DNA of 64,000 nt. Origin: Volvox africanus (lineage: Eukaryota; Chlorophyta; Chlorophyceae; Chlamydomonadales; Volvocaceae). The stretch is from the NCBI GenBank assembly GCA_030268105.1, contig BSDZ01000105.1, positions 1 to 64,000 of the forward strand. The letters run 5' to 3'. The position numbers were made by a program, and so were the translations under genes. Every line of letters starts with the position of its first letter. Within the stretch, counting starts at the first letter, position 1. The notes under the pieces are model-generated. The model searched no databases. It was not told the DNA's origin and was given only the letters and a program-made list of their open reading frames with translations. Positions 1-10,079 of this stretch are shown here, piece after piece.

Positions 1-3000
1 CAGTGAACAAGACCATGACGTATGCAATGCTGACGGGTCTACCTCAGAAGTATGAGGTGATAGTGTCGATTTTGACGACACAGTCTGGTGAGCTTACGCT
101 GTCTAGTGCAACCGCACAACTGCTGGCGTTCGAAGCTAGGGTAGGGAGCATGCATGAGGCCTCTACCAGCTCGTCTGCTTTTGTCAGTGCGGGTAGGGGA
201 AGCTCAGCCACAGGAAGTGCGCCCCGACGTGGAGGAAGCCACGTCCGCGGCGGATCACGGGAGCCACTGCAGTGCTGGAACTGTGGAAAGCCCGGGCATC
301 TGGAGAGGGGGTGCACTGCCCCCAGGATGGTCAGAGGTCTGGCTCATGGAGCTCGGCGCCTAGAGGACCCGGTTTGGGTCAGGCGGCCTGGAGCGCACAA
401 GAATGGGCGGCCATGGAGAGGCCGCGGGCGGGCCCAGCTGGGGGGCGACCGCCGAGTTATGGCCGGCACGACATGTGGACGGTGCCGGCGACAGGGGCAA
501 TGCTAGCCCGAGGAACTTTGCCTTTGTGGCTCTGGGTCTGACCGCCTGAAAGGTTGGTACCTGATTCTGGTGCATCTCATCATCTGACATATGATGCAGA
601 TCAGATAGTGGGACGTCCGCGAGCTGGCGGAGTCAGAAAAGTTGAGATCCTGAGTGTGAACGGGGGATCATCAGCCCACAGCGGTAGGGACTCTGGGCTT
701 ATCCCCCGGGTCAATATGCATGCACGGGTGACGGTGGGAGAGGGTATCTTGTTCCTGACAGCTTTGCAAATGTGCTGTCAGTTGCTGCCCTGGATAAGCA
801 GGTGGGTCAGTTTGCTTTGAGGATGGCCAAGTCACTATGCGCAAGGGTGGTGAGAGATTCTGACGGGCCAGCGCTGGGCGACCTGTATGCCCTATCATGT
901 TTTTCGATTCCCAGGTCTGCTTCCAGTGAGATACACCCAGCCTTTTGGTGAGTGGCTCATGGAAGTCTGCATCTGAATCAATGGACTTGTGGCACCGCCG
1001 GTATGGACACCTTGGCCTAGGTAATCTTGAGAGGTGGTGGGTGAAGGCATGGTGTCAGGGGTGCGTTTTGCAAAGGAGCAGGTGAAGGGAGCCGGGATGC
1101 GGTGTGTGCGAGCCATGTGTGATGTCACGGCAGCGCGAGGGCCCTTCCCATCAACTGGCATAAGGTGGATCAACCACTAGCTCTTATTCATCTTGATGTT
1201 GTGGTCCGATGCCTGAGCGAACACCAACGGTTCCCTCTACCTAACTGTCCTTGTTGGATGACTATAATGGTTTTTTCGGCTGTAGCCTTACACACTACAA
1301 GGAAGCGGTGAAGGACAAGGTGATGACTATGGTGAATCAGCTGGAGACGTACAGTGGTTTTCGGGTCAAGGAGGTACGGTCTGATCAAGGGGGTGAGTTC
1401 ATAACAGTCCCCTGCAGGAGTTTTTTCCGTACGAAAGGATTCGCATGGGCCTACGGTGGGGTATGCCCCCGAGCAGAATGGAGCTGCTGAGCGCTTGAAT
1501 AGGACTCTGTTAGAGAAGATGCGTGCTCTATTGGCTGAGTCTCAACTTCCCCAATGCATGTGGGCTGAGGCTGTCTCTACGGCGAATTACCTTCGGAATA
1601 TTTCACCTGTGTCCGGTCGGCCCTGCACCCCGTATGAAGCTTTCTCAGGGGAAACATCCTGATGTGAGTCATCTGCGTGTGTTTGGATGTACGGCATATG
1701 TCCATATCCCCAAGGAGAAGCGCTAATAAATTAGATCCGGTAACGTCGCAAGTGTTGTTTTGTTCTGGTTGGGTACGGCGATGCAGGCCAGTACCGTATC
1801 CTTTTTTCAGACAATGTAGTGTCGGTGCACTCTGATGTCACCTTTGATGAGCGGAATGTCGGTGGAGAAAGCACAGCAAGCTAGTCGTGCAAAAGAAGTC
1901 CGTAAGGTGGCGCAACCCCGTAGACAGTACGCCTGATTCTGATAGTGATAGTGATGATGATGATGATAATGATGAGTGGGAACGGCCCCTCACACCAAGG
2001 TGGCGGATCCTCCTACTGGTGCAGGAGAGGTTCAGGGGATAACAGCGGTGGACCAACAGGGGGTGGTGATGCTTCCGGCGCAGGTCCCTCGGGGCGAGTT
2101 CGTCCGGTGCTGGCCCCTCTGTGGGTGCTGCCGGTGCGAGTAACAATTTTGACGTCTAGGTACCCTGTCCGCTGATCGAAAACGGCCCCGTCCGAGTGGT
2201 GGCGCAGTGAGGACCCTAGGTCTGTTGCCGGCTGGGTCCATGTGGCTGCCGCAACCAAAGTGTCTGAGGCCCAACACTTATGCTGAAGCGGTGTCTGGGG
2301 CGCAGGCCAGCGAGTGGAAAAGGGCTATGGATGACGAAATTAACTCTCAGTTTGGCAAATGGAACCTGGACCTTAGAACACCCCCGCCAGGCACGAAGCT
2401 TATTCCATGTCGCTGGGTGTATAAGGTGAAACACAATCCAGATGGTAGTGTTGAGCGGTTTAAAGCGCGCTTGGTCGCAAAAGGGTTTGTACAGCGCGAG
2501 GGGGTGGATTATGGTGAGCTCTTTGCGCCTACGTCCCGTAGCTCATCTTTTCGAGTCCTTTTTAGCGGTTGCAGCGGCTAGAAAAATGCCCATTCACAGC
2601 TAGATGTGACGACTGCGTTCTTGAATGGAGAACTGAAGGAGGATCTTTGGATGGAGCAGCCACCGGGTACGAGTCGGAAACTCCAGGCCTGGCCTGTCAC
2701 CTGCATAAGTCCATCTATGGTCTAAAGCAGGCCCCACGGTGCTGGTATGATAAGTTGTGTGAGAAGTTTGCCGAGATTGGGCTGTTCCCGTCTAAATCAG
2801 ATCCGGCTATGTTTCTGAAGGTTGATAAAAGGGGAGTGGTGGTTGCATTGGTTCATGTGGATGATACGTGTGTGGCCTCAGATGATTTAGAATTGGTGCG
2901 GAAGGTGAAAGAGGCGATTGGTCAGTGCTTCAAGATTCGGGACCTAGGGGAGGCACGAGTGTTTTTTTGGGCATGGATATTCGTCGAGAGAAGGATGGCG

Positions 3001-3809
3001 ATATTGTGTTGAGTCAATCTCGTTATATTGAGCAGATTCTGGAGCGGCACAACATGCTGGATGCCAAAGATCGGGCAACTCCTCTTGGCAATGGGTACAA
3101 GGGCTGCCCCAGTGACTGATGATGAAGGCAAACTGCTGGAGGACCCAATGCCTTACCGAGCTCTGGTGGGAGAACTCAACTACCTTGCAGTGAGTACACG
3201 TCCCGACCTGGCCTATGCCCTGAGTGTGCTTTCCCGGTCCATGGCTAAGCCTACCCGCGCTGCAATGAGCGCGGCAAAGGGAGTGCTGCGGTACCTGGCG
3301 GGTACTCGGGAGATGGGTCTTCGGTTTCCTGGCGGACAAGGGCTGCAGCTGGATGGCTACAGTGATTCGGATTGGGCAGGAGACACAGTTACCCGCAGGT
3401 CAACAACTGGTTATGTTTTCCGATGTGAACGGTACTGCGATAAGTTGGAGCAGCCAGCTGCAGCGTACCGTGGCAGCATCATCAGTGGAGGCAGAGTATC
3501 AAGCTCTTTCCAGTGCGGTTGAGAGAAGCCCTTTGGCTGTCAAAGCTGTCTGACGATCTGAAGATCGGCACCTCCCCCTCGATTATTAAGGTGGACTCCC
3601 AGGGGGCGATGAATATCAGCAACAACCCTATGACGTCCCAGCGGTCCAAGCATATTGATGTGATGCATCATCTAGTCAGAGAGCGGGTCGCAAGTGGGGA
3701 GGTTGAGCTTAGGTACTGCCCTACGGAGAAGATGGTGGCTGATGTGATGACGAAGGCCTTGGGTGAAGCCAAGTTCAAGTGGTGCCGTGCCTCCATGGGT
3801 GTAGTCTAG
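1..3809 (+). pseudogene. copia gag-pol polyprotein, frameshifted, 5' truncated by window
   Basis: Read against copy C, the order is: gag C-terminus, zinc knuckle (273-314, C-x2-C-x4-H-x4-C), an aspartic protease site of DSGA type near 562 (one base missing just before it), the GAG-pre-integrase His/Cys region near 985-1130, the DDE integrase core (about 1190-1500), RT, and RNase H ending at the stop 3807-3809. The RT Asp motif LDVxxAFLNG is encoded around 2600-2630 and the HVDD catalytic box at 2854-2865. The frame is broken many times by single-base gains and losses, several in homopolymers, so no long product can be made as written. Some breaks may be sequence errors, because copy C is open through most of the same region. 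Confidence 0.85.
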
Positions 3810-3822
3810 TGGGGTTTGCACC

Positions 3823-3831
3823 GAGGGGGCG
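3823..3831 (+). other. polypurine tract of copia A
   Basis: GAGGGGGCG lies immediately before the TGTTAAG start of the LTR, as expected for the plus-strand primer of reverse transcription. The same tract precedes the LTRs at 51808 and 58829. Confidence 0.7.
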
Positions 3832-4176
3832 TGTTAAGTCTTGGACGGTGCAAACCGTCACAGTTACCTATCTAGCAGTTGCAGGGCGGCAGTTGTGACA
3901 GGCAGTTGCAGTGTGCAAGGTGATAGGTGCTGAGCAGCCAAGTGGTAGGAAGTTGCTGGTGGTAGGTGCTGGGCAACTACCCAATGGTAGAGAGCTGCAT
4001 ACTGCAGTGCTCCAGGGAGTTGTTGATCAGAAGCCATTAGAACTAGTATTTAAGGGTACCTGAGCTCTGCAATAGTCACCCAACAGCTAGCAATCGTCTA
4101 GTGTCTTATACATCTGACCTCCTCTGACCTCTGTAATACTTCATAGCAGCTATATACTTCCTTTATCTCCTTAACA
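3832..4176 (+). repeat. 3' LTR of copia A, variant U3 (345 bp)
   Basis: The LTR begins TGTTAAG and ends CTTAACA, a 7-bp terminal inverted repeat shared with the other copia LTRs here. The first 24 bp and everything from about 4046 onward match the 303-bp LTRs of copies B, C and D. The block 3856-4045 is unrelated to theirs and contains several short GCAGTTG/GGTGCTG-type repeats. Coding region, R and U5 therefore belong to one family, while the promoter-bearing U3 differs. Confidence 0.88.
4047..4054 (+). promoter_or_regulatory. TATA-like box in LTR A
   Basis: TATTTAAG stands at the border between the variant U3 and the conserved R/U5, at the same place as in the 303-bp LTRs. This is the expected position for the element's core promoter. 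No transcript evidence is available. Confidence 0.4.
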
Positions 4177-4390
4177 CGCACCACGCATGCCACAACCTCC
4201 AGGCCAAATAAGACGCAACAGACAAGATGGCAACTACAACCGCCAGGGCAACAGGAGCCACAACACTGTCAACGCCACAGCGTTATCCAGCTCAACAAGT
4301 CGACAGGAAAGTGGAGAGGGACGTTCCAATCAACCAGAGAATTCGTGGGATCCCAATACGACAAATTATGGGCCGTATTACTTGCTCTGA
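4177..4390 (+). pseudogene. satellite gag, 3' fragment cut by copia A
   Basis: This is the C-terminal tail of the unit gag, beginning just after the last zinc-knuckle cysteine and ending at the TGA 4388-4390. The missing 5' part should lie left of copia A, outside the window. The sequence equals 7042-7255 of the next unit. Confidence 0.85.
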
Positions 4391-6101
4391 CATTCTTAAA
4401 TATATGAGTGTTGCTCACATTCCCTAGGTTTGCAACCGTAGGTTTGCTCAATGCTATGAGAGGTGTCCTATTTGGTCCCTGCGAGTCCATGACGTCCTTT
4501 ATTGTAACATTGTATCAAGACATCCGCGTCGTGTCTATGACCCAACCTATTCAAAATACTTACCGCCCAACCTCCCTCCCGCTTGCGCTCCCTTTCTCCG
4601 TCCTTCCCAATGTCGGCGATGATGGTCGTGCTTGTGGCGTAGGCGGTGGCAGTGGTGGTGGCGGTGCTCCCCAACCAACCTCCCTCCCTCTCCCGGTGGC
4701 GGCAATGATGGATGGTTGTGCTGGTGGCGTCATTAACAAAACGGCATTGAGCTTGGATATGCAGTTATGCATTTCACAGCCGGAACCATGATGATTGCTG
4801 TTCTGACGGGAAAATATTCAGCTGGAGAGCAACAATGTGAGGTGATTCATTTTAACACAAAACGCGCACACATTGACTGCAATGCAATGCACTAAGAAAA
4901 GCACATGAAAAAGATGCAAATAATTCAATAAAGCAAACAAACAAGCAGTTAACCATTTCAAGCAGTTGTTCGCACACAAATGATGATTGCTGCTGTTCTG
5001 ACGGGAATATAAATTTTCAGCTGAAGTGAAATTTTGTGGGGTGATTCAAGTTCATTTAAACACAAAAAGCGCTCACATTTAGTTTTTGCACCTGCAATGC
5101 AATGCAATTAGAAATCCATTCCTTATTCTTTCATGAAATAAAATTTTAAACAAATTTTTCATGAAGGAATGAAGCTTGAAGAAATGCACAAGCAGTAATA
5201 CATTTTTATCTTTTAGCTGGAGAGCAACAATTTGTTAATTCACTTTCGTTTTGATATAAGAATATATCTCAATGTGAATATATGGTACTACAATGCAATG
5301 CAATAAGTAAAAAACGTTCAATAGTGGCAAATTGTTCAGAAACATACAGGATTTAAGTGATAGCAAATGCACCAGCAGTTATACATTTGATAGCCGGAAC
5401 CATAATGATTGCTGTCTGAATGAGAAGCACCAGCGTGGGGTGTTTCAAGTTCTCGTTTATAGTCAAGAAAGCGCCCACATTCAGTTCAGCAACAGCTATG
5501 CCATGCTATAAGAAAAGCACAAAATAATGGCAAAATGTTCAAAAATAAGCTTTAAGCGTTCAAGAGCCAAAAGGGTAAATTGCTTAAGCAATTTCAACAT
5601 GCAGTTATGCATCTCTCAGCCGGAACCAAAATGATGACGGGAATAAAAGTATTTAGCTACAAAGAAAAAATGTGGGTGATTAAACTTCGGTAAAACACAT
5701 AATGGCGCCCAGAATAAGTTCAGCAACTGCAAGGCAATATAATAAGAAAGGCACAGGCGAAATGTTCATAAAGATTTAAGCATAAAAGCAAATGCACAAG
5801 CAGTTATGCCTTTCACAGCCGGAAGCATTATGAATGCTGCTCTGACGGGAATTTAAATATTTCAGTTGGAGGGTGCTATTATGTAGGGCGCTTTAATTTC
5901 GTTTAAACAGAAGAAAGCGCAATAAGGTACTGAAATGCAATTAAATCAATTGCCCGAATCAGCGACTGCTCGTGGTGCGAGAATTGAGGAATCACTCGTG
6001 ACGCGAATACTGGTCCACAAAATACGGAGCACAGCGACCGCCGCCTCTGGTCAACAACGACCATAATCGCCTGCCTACATCGGGAACTGTAACGCGCAAC
6101 A
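4391..6101 (+). repeat. satellite spacer, reference copy
   Basis: No gene is recognised here. The first 370 bp are mixed in composition and include an imperfect duplication: two CCAACCTCCCTCCC tracts, each followed by a GGCGGCAATGATGG-like, GT-rich stretch ending GTGGCG (about 4566-4640 and 4673-4730). From 4761 the DNA becomes AT-rich and carries six sub-repeats. The last 110 bp before the gag ATG are GC-richer and contain short hairpins such as CTCG-TGGTG-CGAG. This copy has one extra T near 5085 and carries the CGCG/TTTCATG variant pair. Confidence 0.85.
4761..5990 (+). repeat. six nested degenerate sub-repeats inside the spacer
   Basis: Sub-repeats begin at GCAGTTATGCAT-like boxes at 4761, 4945, 5192, 5375, 5601 and 5800, with lengths of about 184, 247, 183, 226, 199 and 190 bp. 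Shared blocks in order are GCAGTTATGCATTTCACAG, AGCCGGAACC, ATGATTGCTG, TCTGACGGGAA, a TTTAAACACAAAA-like block, GCAATGCAATGCA and AGAAAAGCACA. The third copy is the most diverged and lacks the AGCCGGAACC block. In the other units the same starts fall 1340, 1156, 910, 727, 501 and 302 bp before the gag ATG. Confidence 0.75.
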
Positions 6102-7255
6102 ATGGGAAAGGATAGGTTATCAGACCCATTAGGTCTGAGCAATTATGCTACGTGGTCATTCAGATTCCAATCTATGATACAAGAGAACAACCTGGATAGA
6201 TGGCTGAGAGACGAACCAATGACCGACGAGGACATCGCCGCGTCAAACAAGGTCAGAAATATCCTTGTCAAAAATGTCCAAGATCATCACTTGGCAATTA
6301 TCAGAGCAGCGCCCAACGCCAAGGGAGCATGGGAGAGGCTCGCGGCTGTTTTTGCGGCAAGCAGTGACGCAAGAAAATCTCAGCTTGTTGCTGAACTGTC
6401 AGCCCTTAAAATGGCACAAAATGAAGCCCTTATCTTATATGTGGCTCGCGTCCGCAATCTATATACGGACTTGGTGGAAGTGGGACACCCCGTTACCGAA
6501 CGGGAAGTTACCTACAATCTACTGGTGGGACTCCCGAAGAAATTCTCGGTCATTGTTACCACGCTGACAGTCAATGGCCAATACAATTTAGATACCGTGG
6601 GCGCTCAACTATTGGCTTTTGAGAAATGAGTCGATGCAGAGGGTGATTCCGTTGCTTTCAGTGCAACAAGCCAAAGAGACAATTGCAGCACCGGACAATA
6701 TCACAGCGAGACTAGCCGCAATCACCATGACACAATTGAACGCGACTACGGAGGTAATTTGGTCGCATTTGCCGGCACAAGTCGGTCGCATTTGCCGGCA
6801 CAAGTCGAGGAGGCACATGGAGCGCTGCCAACAACAGCCACGACGGATGGAACCATCGCGGCAACACGTTTGATCGAGGATACAGGAATATGCCAATCAT
6901 CAATCAAGGCGATGCATGGAGTTATGGAAGAGATGGCCGCAACGGAGTAAGCCAACATGAACACAGATCAGGTTATGGCTATGGCGGGACAGTGCAATGC
7001 CAACTATGCGAAAATTATGGACATACTGCGCGACAATGCCGCGCACCACGCATGCCACAACCTCCAGGCCAAATAAGACGCAACAGACAAGATGGCAACT
7101 ACAACCGCCAGGGCAACAGGAGCCACAACACTGTCAACGCCACAGCGTTATCCAGCTCAACAAGTCGACAGGAAAGTGGAGAGGGACGTTCCAATCAACC
7201 AGAGAATTCGTGGGATCCCAATACGACAAATTATGGGCCGTATTACTTGCTCTGA
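6102..7255 (+). pseudogene. satellite unit 1: copia-type gag pseudogene (reference)
   Basis: The start is ATGGGAAAGG, as in the copia gags of this window. Residues 1-175 align across their length with the copia B/C gag (start MGKD, then LVKNV, PNAK-AW, YxARVR, LVGLP, AQLLAFE). The frame hits TGA at 6627-6629, where the copia gag has Arg, so a CGA-to-TGA change is likely. Past the stop the same frame stays open until a 23-bp direct duplication (6759-6781 and 6782-6804) shifts it. The zinc knuckle C-x2-C-x4-H-x4-C lies in the shifted frame at 6998-7039, and a TGA follows at 7253-7255. There is no protease or pol behind it. One base private to this unit changes Ser to Leu at the duplication edge. 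Confidence 0.9.
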
Positions 7256-7547
7256 CATTCTTAAATATATGAGTGTTGCTCACATTCCCTAGGTTTGCAA
7301 CCGTAGGTTTGCTCAATGCTATGAGAGGTGTCCTATTTGGTCCCTGCGAGTCCATGACGTCCTTTATTGTAACATTGTATCAAGACATCCGCGTCGTGTC
7401 TATGACCCAACCTATTCAAAATACTTACCGCCCAACCTCCCTCCCGCTTGCGCTCCCTTTCTCCGTCCTTCCCAATGTCGGCGATGATGGTCGTGCTTGT
7501 GGCGTAGGCGGTGGCAGTGGTGGTGGCGGTGCTCCCCAACCAACCTC
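7256..7547 (+). repeat. satellite spacer, left part, before gypsy insertion
   Basis: This stretch is identical to the start of the other spacers (compare 4391-4682) and stops in the second CCTCCCTCC tract, where the gypsy element entered. The rest of the spacer resumes at 15030. Confidence 0.9.
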
Positions 7548-7552
7548 CCTCC
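7548..7552. repeat. target site duplication CCTCC, left
   Basis: CCTCC immediately precedes the TG of the gypsy LTR and is repeated at 15025-15029. Uninterrupted units show the site once. Confidence 0.85.
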
Positions 7553-8377
7553 TGTTGTGCTACGGTTCATTGCCCGCCGACGCGTAGGTCGACGCGATCC
7601 TACTAGGCGAAGTGCTTTTGTGATGAACGCATTGCATATGAATGAATCTGCATGATATAAATGTATTCGTGTACATTTATATATGCATTTGGCATGTTGT
7701 CATTATCCATCGCGACATCGCACCATGGCAAATCCGCCTAGCATGCATGAAAGCTCGAAGCATTGAAGTGTGCATTATGCTCGTGCTTCGAAACGATAAG
7801 TAATATTATCTGATATAATATTACTTCATTAAAGCACACGTTGAGAGCGCCGCACTTGTCGCGATGCATGCCCTGCAACCGGATATCGTTACCCGGACCC
7901 TTGCATCATGCGAATGCCGGAAAGGCTTATACGTTGTTATGCGTAGACATCGCCTAAGCGCAGTAGGGTTGTCACATCTAGGATCGGCCTCCTAATGTGA
8001 ATCGTACGGCACTGCGATGCTGCGAGTATAACAGATGCGAGGACGGCCTAAGCTAGACAAGACATTCGATACCGGAGAACACTTGTGTGTTCTACATTAC
8101 TATTGCTATACGATATTCTACTTAGCCCGAGCTAAGCCTGAACTTCGCTAATCACCGCCGCGTGATGATTGCTTGCTTCCGGCGCTGACGGCGATTTCGT
8201 CCATTGCATCGTTCTGATCCGTAAGACTGTAAGTTATATCTCTCTTCGTCTTGAAGTCTTCCGCTGTCTCTGTTTGCTCTCGATTGCCTTGCTGTACTTG
8301 CAAGTGCTCGCGCATCGGTGTCGATAGTCTCCAGACGTGCAGATACTTATGAGCAAACGCGAACGAGAGGTACAACA
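7553..8377 (+). repeat. 5' LTR of gypsy element
   Basis: The LTR runs from TGTTGTG to TACAACA. It contains strong palindromes: ATATAAATGT/ACATTTATAT (7655-7664 with 7673-7682, extendable by TGCAT/ATGCA around a one-base bulge), a perfect 12-bp stem with 5-nt loop (7798-7809 with 7815-7826), TCGAAGCA/TGCTTCGA further left of it, and AGAACAC/GTGTTCT near 8073-8090. A TATAAA lies at 7656-7661 inside the first palindrome. It differs from the 3' LTR at about four bases plus one C. Confidence 0.93.
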
Positions 8378-8380
8378 ATT

Positions 8381-8392
8381 TGGTATCGAGAC
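8381..8392 (+). other. primer binding site of gypsy element (putative)
   Basis: TGGTATCGAGAC begins three bases after the LTR. TGGTATC is the usual start of primer sites complementary to the CCA end of initiator tRNA-Met, but the following bases differ from the plant form TGGTATCAGAGC. The primer tRNA is therefore probable, not proven. Confidence 0.55.
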
Positions 8393-8444
8393 AGGTTCGT
8401 TGCCTAACTGTCTCTCTTTGTCTAATCGGAAGTAGGTTCTTTCT

Positions 8445-8878
8445 ATGGCAAGTTCCAGCGACGAACCACGAGGACCGCTAGATACTTTGGCCGAAGACTT
8501 AGGCCGCGCCGTTTTGGACGCCGCCGCTTCCGGTTTGTAATTGTTTAATTGCTTTTGTTTAGATTGCTGCACTTGTTGTGTAAGTGTACGCTCTGAGTCG
8601 CAGGTAATCTCAGTGCACCGGCATTGCTTGCCGCGGCGACTGAGACCGGCGTTCGTCCGGACCAGTTGGCGACTCTCATCGCCCAAACTACGGAGATCAG
8701 GACTCAGCTGGGCAAGTACTTGCTGAGTTTACTGAATCTTCTCAAGAGTACTGTCGGTAGGCTCACCGAACTGTTTTGTACTCTTGCCTTTGCGATAGAA
8801 GTCGGCTTCTATTACGCAAAACTAGGGTATCGTTTCGTGCTCCATGTCCGCGGAACACGACGATACGCCGCACACTAG
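8445..8878 (+). other. gypsy leader with small ORFs and a possible intron
   Basis: An ATG at 8445 opens 31 codons, to the stop at 8538-8540. If 8533-8603 (GT...AG, 71 nt) were removed, this frame would join a second open stretch that runs to 8878 and overlaps the gag start by 35 bp in another frame. The joined product would be Ala/Leu-rich and helical, and I do not recognise it. Both splice sites are weakly supported. The simpler reading is an untranslated leader with chance ORFs. Confidence 0.25.
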
Positions 8879-10079
8879 CCTAGCTAGCCATTCCGATTTC
8901 GTTGTAGCTGCTAGAGCATCGGATAGAGGTCTTGAGACTGTTGGCACGCGAGCCACTCAAGAGCCCCTTTTCCTTCAGACCCCTGCTCACTTAATTGTGC
9001 CGCATTCAGCAGTGAACACGAATATGGACAACACTGCTGGACCAAGGGTTCTGCCATTACCTCAAGCTCGAGGGCATGATGACATCCCTGAGGTGATGAG
9101 ATTGTCTATTCCCGTTCCTAGGCTCAATATTTCGCTGACCGACAAGACACCAGGGCATAGCATAGCCGATGCAACTCGTGCGTACGTGCGTGACGCTAAA
9201 AAGTACCTCCAAGCTGTTCATGGTGGCGATAATGACGGTATCAGGTGTCTCTTCGTTGGTAACACCCTCGAGGGCGCAGCGAAGGACTGGTATCGCAATT
9301 GGACCAACGCCCGGGGCAGCTATACTTTTGACGAGTTGGTCGCCGCTTTGCTCGCACGATTCGCTACTGAGGTTCAAGCACGCGATGTGGAAGCTCGTAA
9401 CGCTTTGGCAGCCGGTAGCTACCACATGCGTCGGGATGAAAATGTACCTGCGTACCAGTCACGCTTCGAAGCACTTGTGACTCCCATTGCTGACCTCACC
9501 GAATCTGAGCGTGTCTTTTGGTTTAGGCGAGGCCTAACGAAACTTTTGGCTAAATGGTGCGCCACTGACTTGGTTGGAGCGCAGATCAAGTCGTATGACG
9601 CGTTGGTCGCTTTTGCTAAGGGCGCGGAGATACGACTCCTTGCCGGCGAGGAAGAAGTCAAGTCTGCCCCTCGTGCAAATGCCGTGCAAGTGCAGGATCC
9701 GCTTGGGGAAGCTGTGGCTCTCGACCAGGACCTCGGCGCGACCCGCCCCACGCCTACTGCCGCGACGCGACGCAGCAACGGGCAACGCAAGGCGCGCGGG
9801 GGCGCTAGCTCGGGTGTCCGTGGTACAGGAGGAACAGGTCCGAGCTCGGACCCAGCTAGGAACAGGAAGCGTGGTGGTGCGCCGTCGTCGGCAGCCGCAC
9901 AGCGTTCCGACCCCAACGCGAAGCGTACTCGTACGGACGACACATTTATGCCAAAATGGAATTGCAATCGTTCCGAATTCGAGCGTCGGAAATTGGCCAA
10001 TGTTTGTCTACGGTGTGCGGAGAATCATTCCACGAAGGATTGCCCTCTAATGCCGCCGTTTGTACCTCAGCCGAAATAG
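8844..10079 (+). CDS. gag: gypsy Gag polyprotein (411 aa)
   Basis: This is the structural capsid/nucleocapsid protein, which packages element RNA in cytoplasmic particles. Residues about 95-260 have the pattern of a retrotransposon gag capsid domain (GAAKDWYRNW, then FDELVAALLARF). The C-terminal third is basic, Arg/Gly/Ser/Ala-rich and likely binds RNA. A zinc knuckle lies at C388, C391, H395 and C400, so its spacing is C-x2-C-x3-H-x4-C, one residue shorter than usual between the second Cys and His. The ATG at 8844 is the first in this frame that gives the full domain. The frame ends at TAG 10077-10079 and continues open in the same frame into pol. The spaced knuckle might still fold, but this is unverified. 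Confidence 0.9.
   Translation: MSAEHDDTPHTSLASHSDFVVAARASDRGLETVGTRATQEPLFLQTPAHLIVPHSAVNTNMDNTAGPRVLPLPQARGHDDIPEVMRLSIPVPRLNISLTDKTPGHSIADATRAYVRDAKKYLQAVHGGDNDGIRCLFVGNTLEGAAKDWYRNWTNARGSYTFDELVAALLARFATEVQARDVEARNALAAGSYHMRRDENVPAYQSRFEALVTPIADLTESERVFWFRRGLTKLLAKWCATDLVGAQIKSYDALVAFAKGAEIRLLAGEEEVKSAPRANAVQVQDPLGEAVALDQDLGATRPTPTAATRRSNGQRKARGGASSGVRGTGGTGPSSDPARNRKRGGAPSSAAAQRSDPNAKRTRTDDTFMPKWNCNRSEFERRKLANVCLRCAENHSTKDCPLMPPFVPQPK

Larger units (their letters stand above)
1..4176 (+). mobile_element. Ty1/copia element, copy A (left end outside window)
   Basis: This is the 3' part of a copia element: gag from its middle, protease, integrase, reverse transcriptase (RT), RNase H, a polypurine tract and the 3' LTR. 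It is nearly identical base for base to copy C (47342-52110) across the coding region, apart from many one-base indels. It keeps a 108-bp RT segment that copies C and D lack. The LTR ends in CTTAACA at 4176 and passes directly into satellite gag sequence at the point equivalent to 7042, so the element is nested in the array. The 5' LTR and left target duplication lie outside the window. Confidence 0.9.

Noticed and set aside
4761..5990. CRISPR-like array of direct repeats
   Set aside because: The sub-repeats are long, degenerate and lack regular unique spacers; the setting is eukaryotic.
5990..6101. tRNA or other small RNA gene before gag
   Set aside because: There are short hairpins, but no cloverleaf or A/B boxes that I can support.
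5903..6142. 79-codon minus-strand ORF over each gag start
   Set aside because: It is antisense to the gag start and leader, with no domain pattern. Treated as a shadow.
7816..7824. TAATATTAC, the nonanucleotide of geminivirus origins
   Set aside because: Here it lies in the stem of an AT-rich palindrome in a gypsy LTR and not in a loop. No Rep gene or iterons are present, so it is a chance match.
10077..10079. Gypsy UAG as an ordinary inactivating nonsense mutation
   Set aside because: Not excluded, but it falls exactly at the gag/pol border after the zinc knuckle and has a structured 3' context, so readthrough is preferred.
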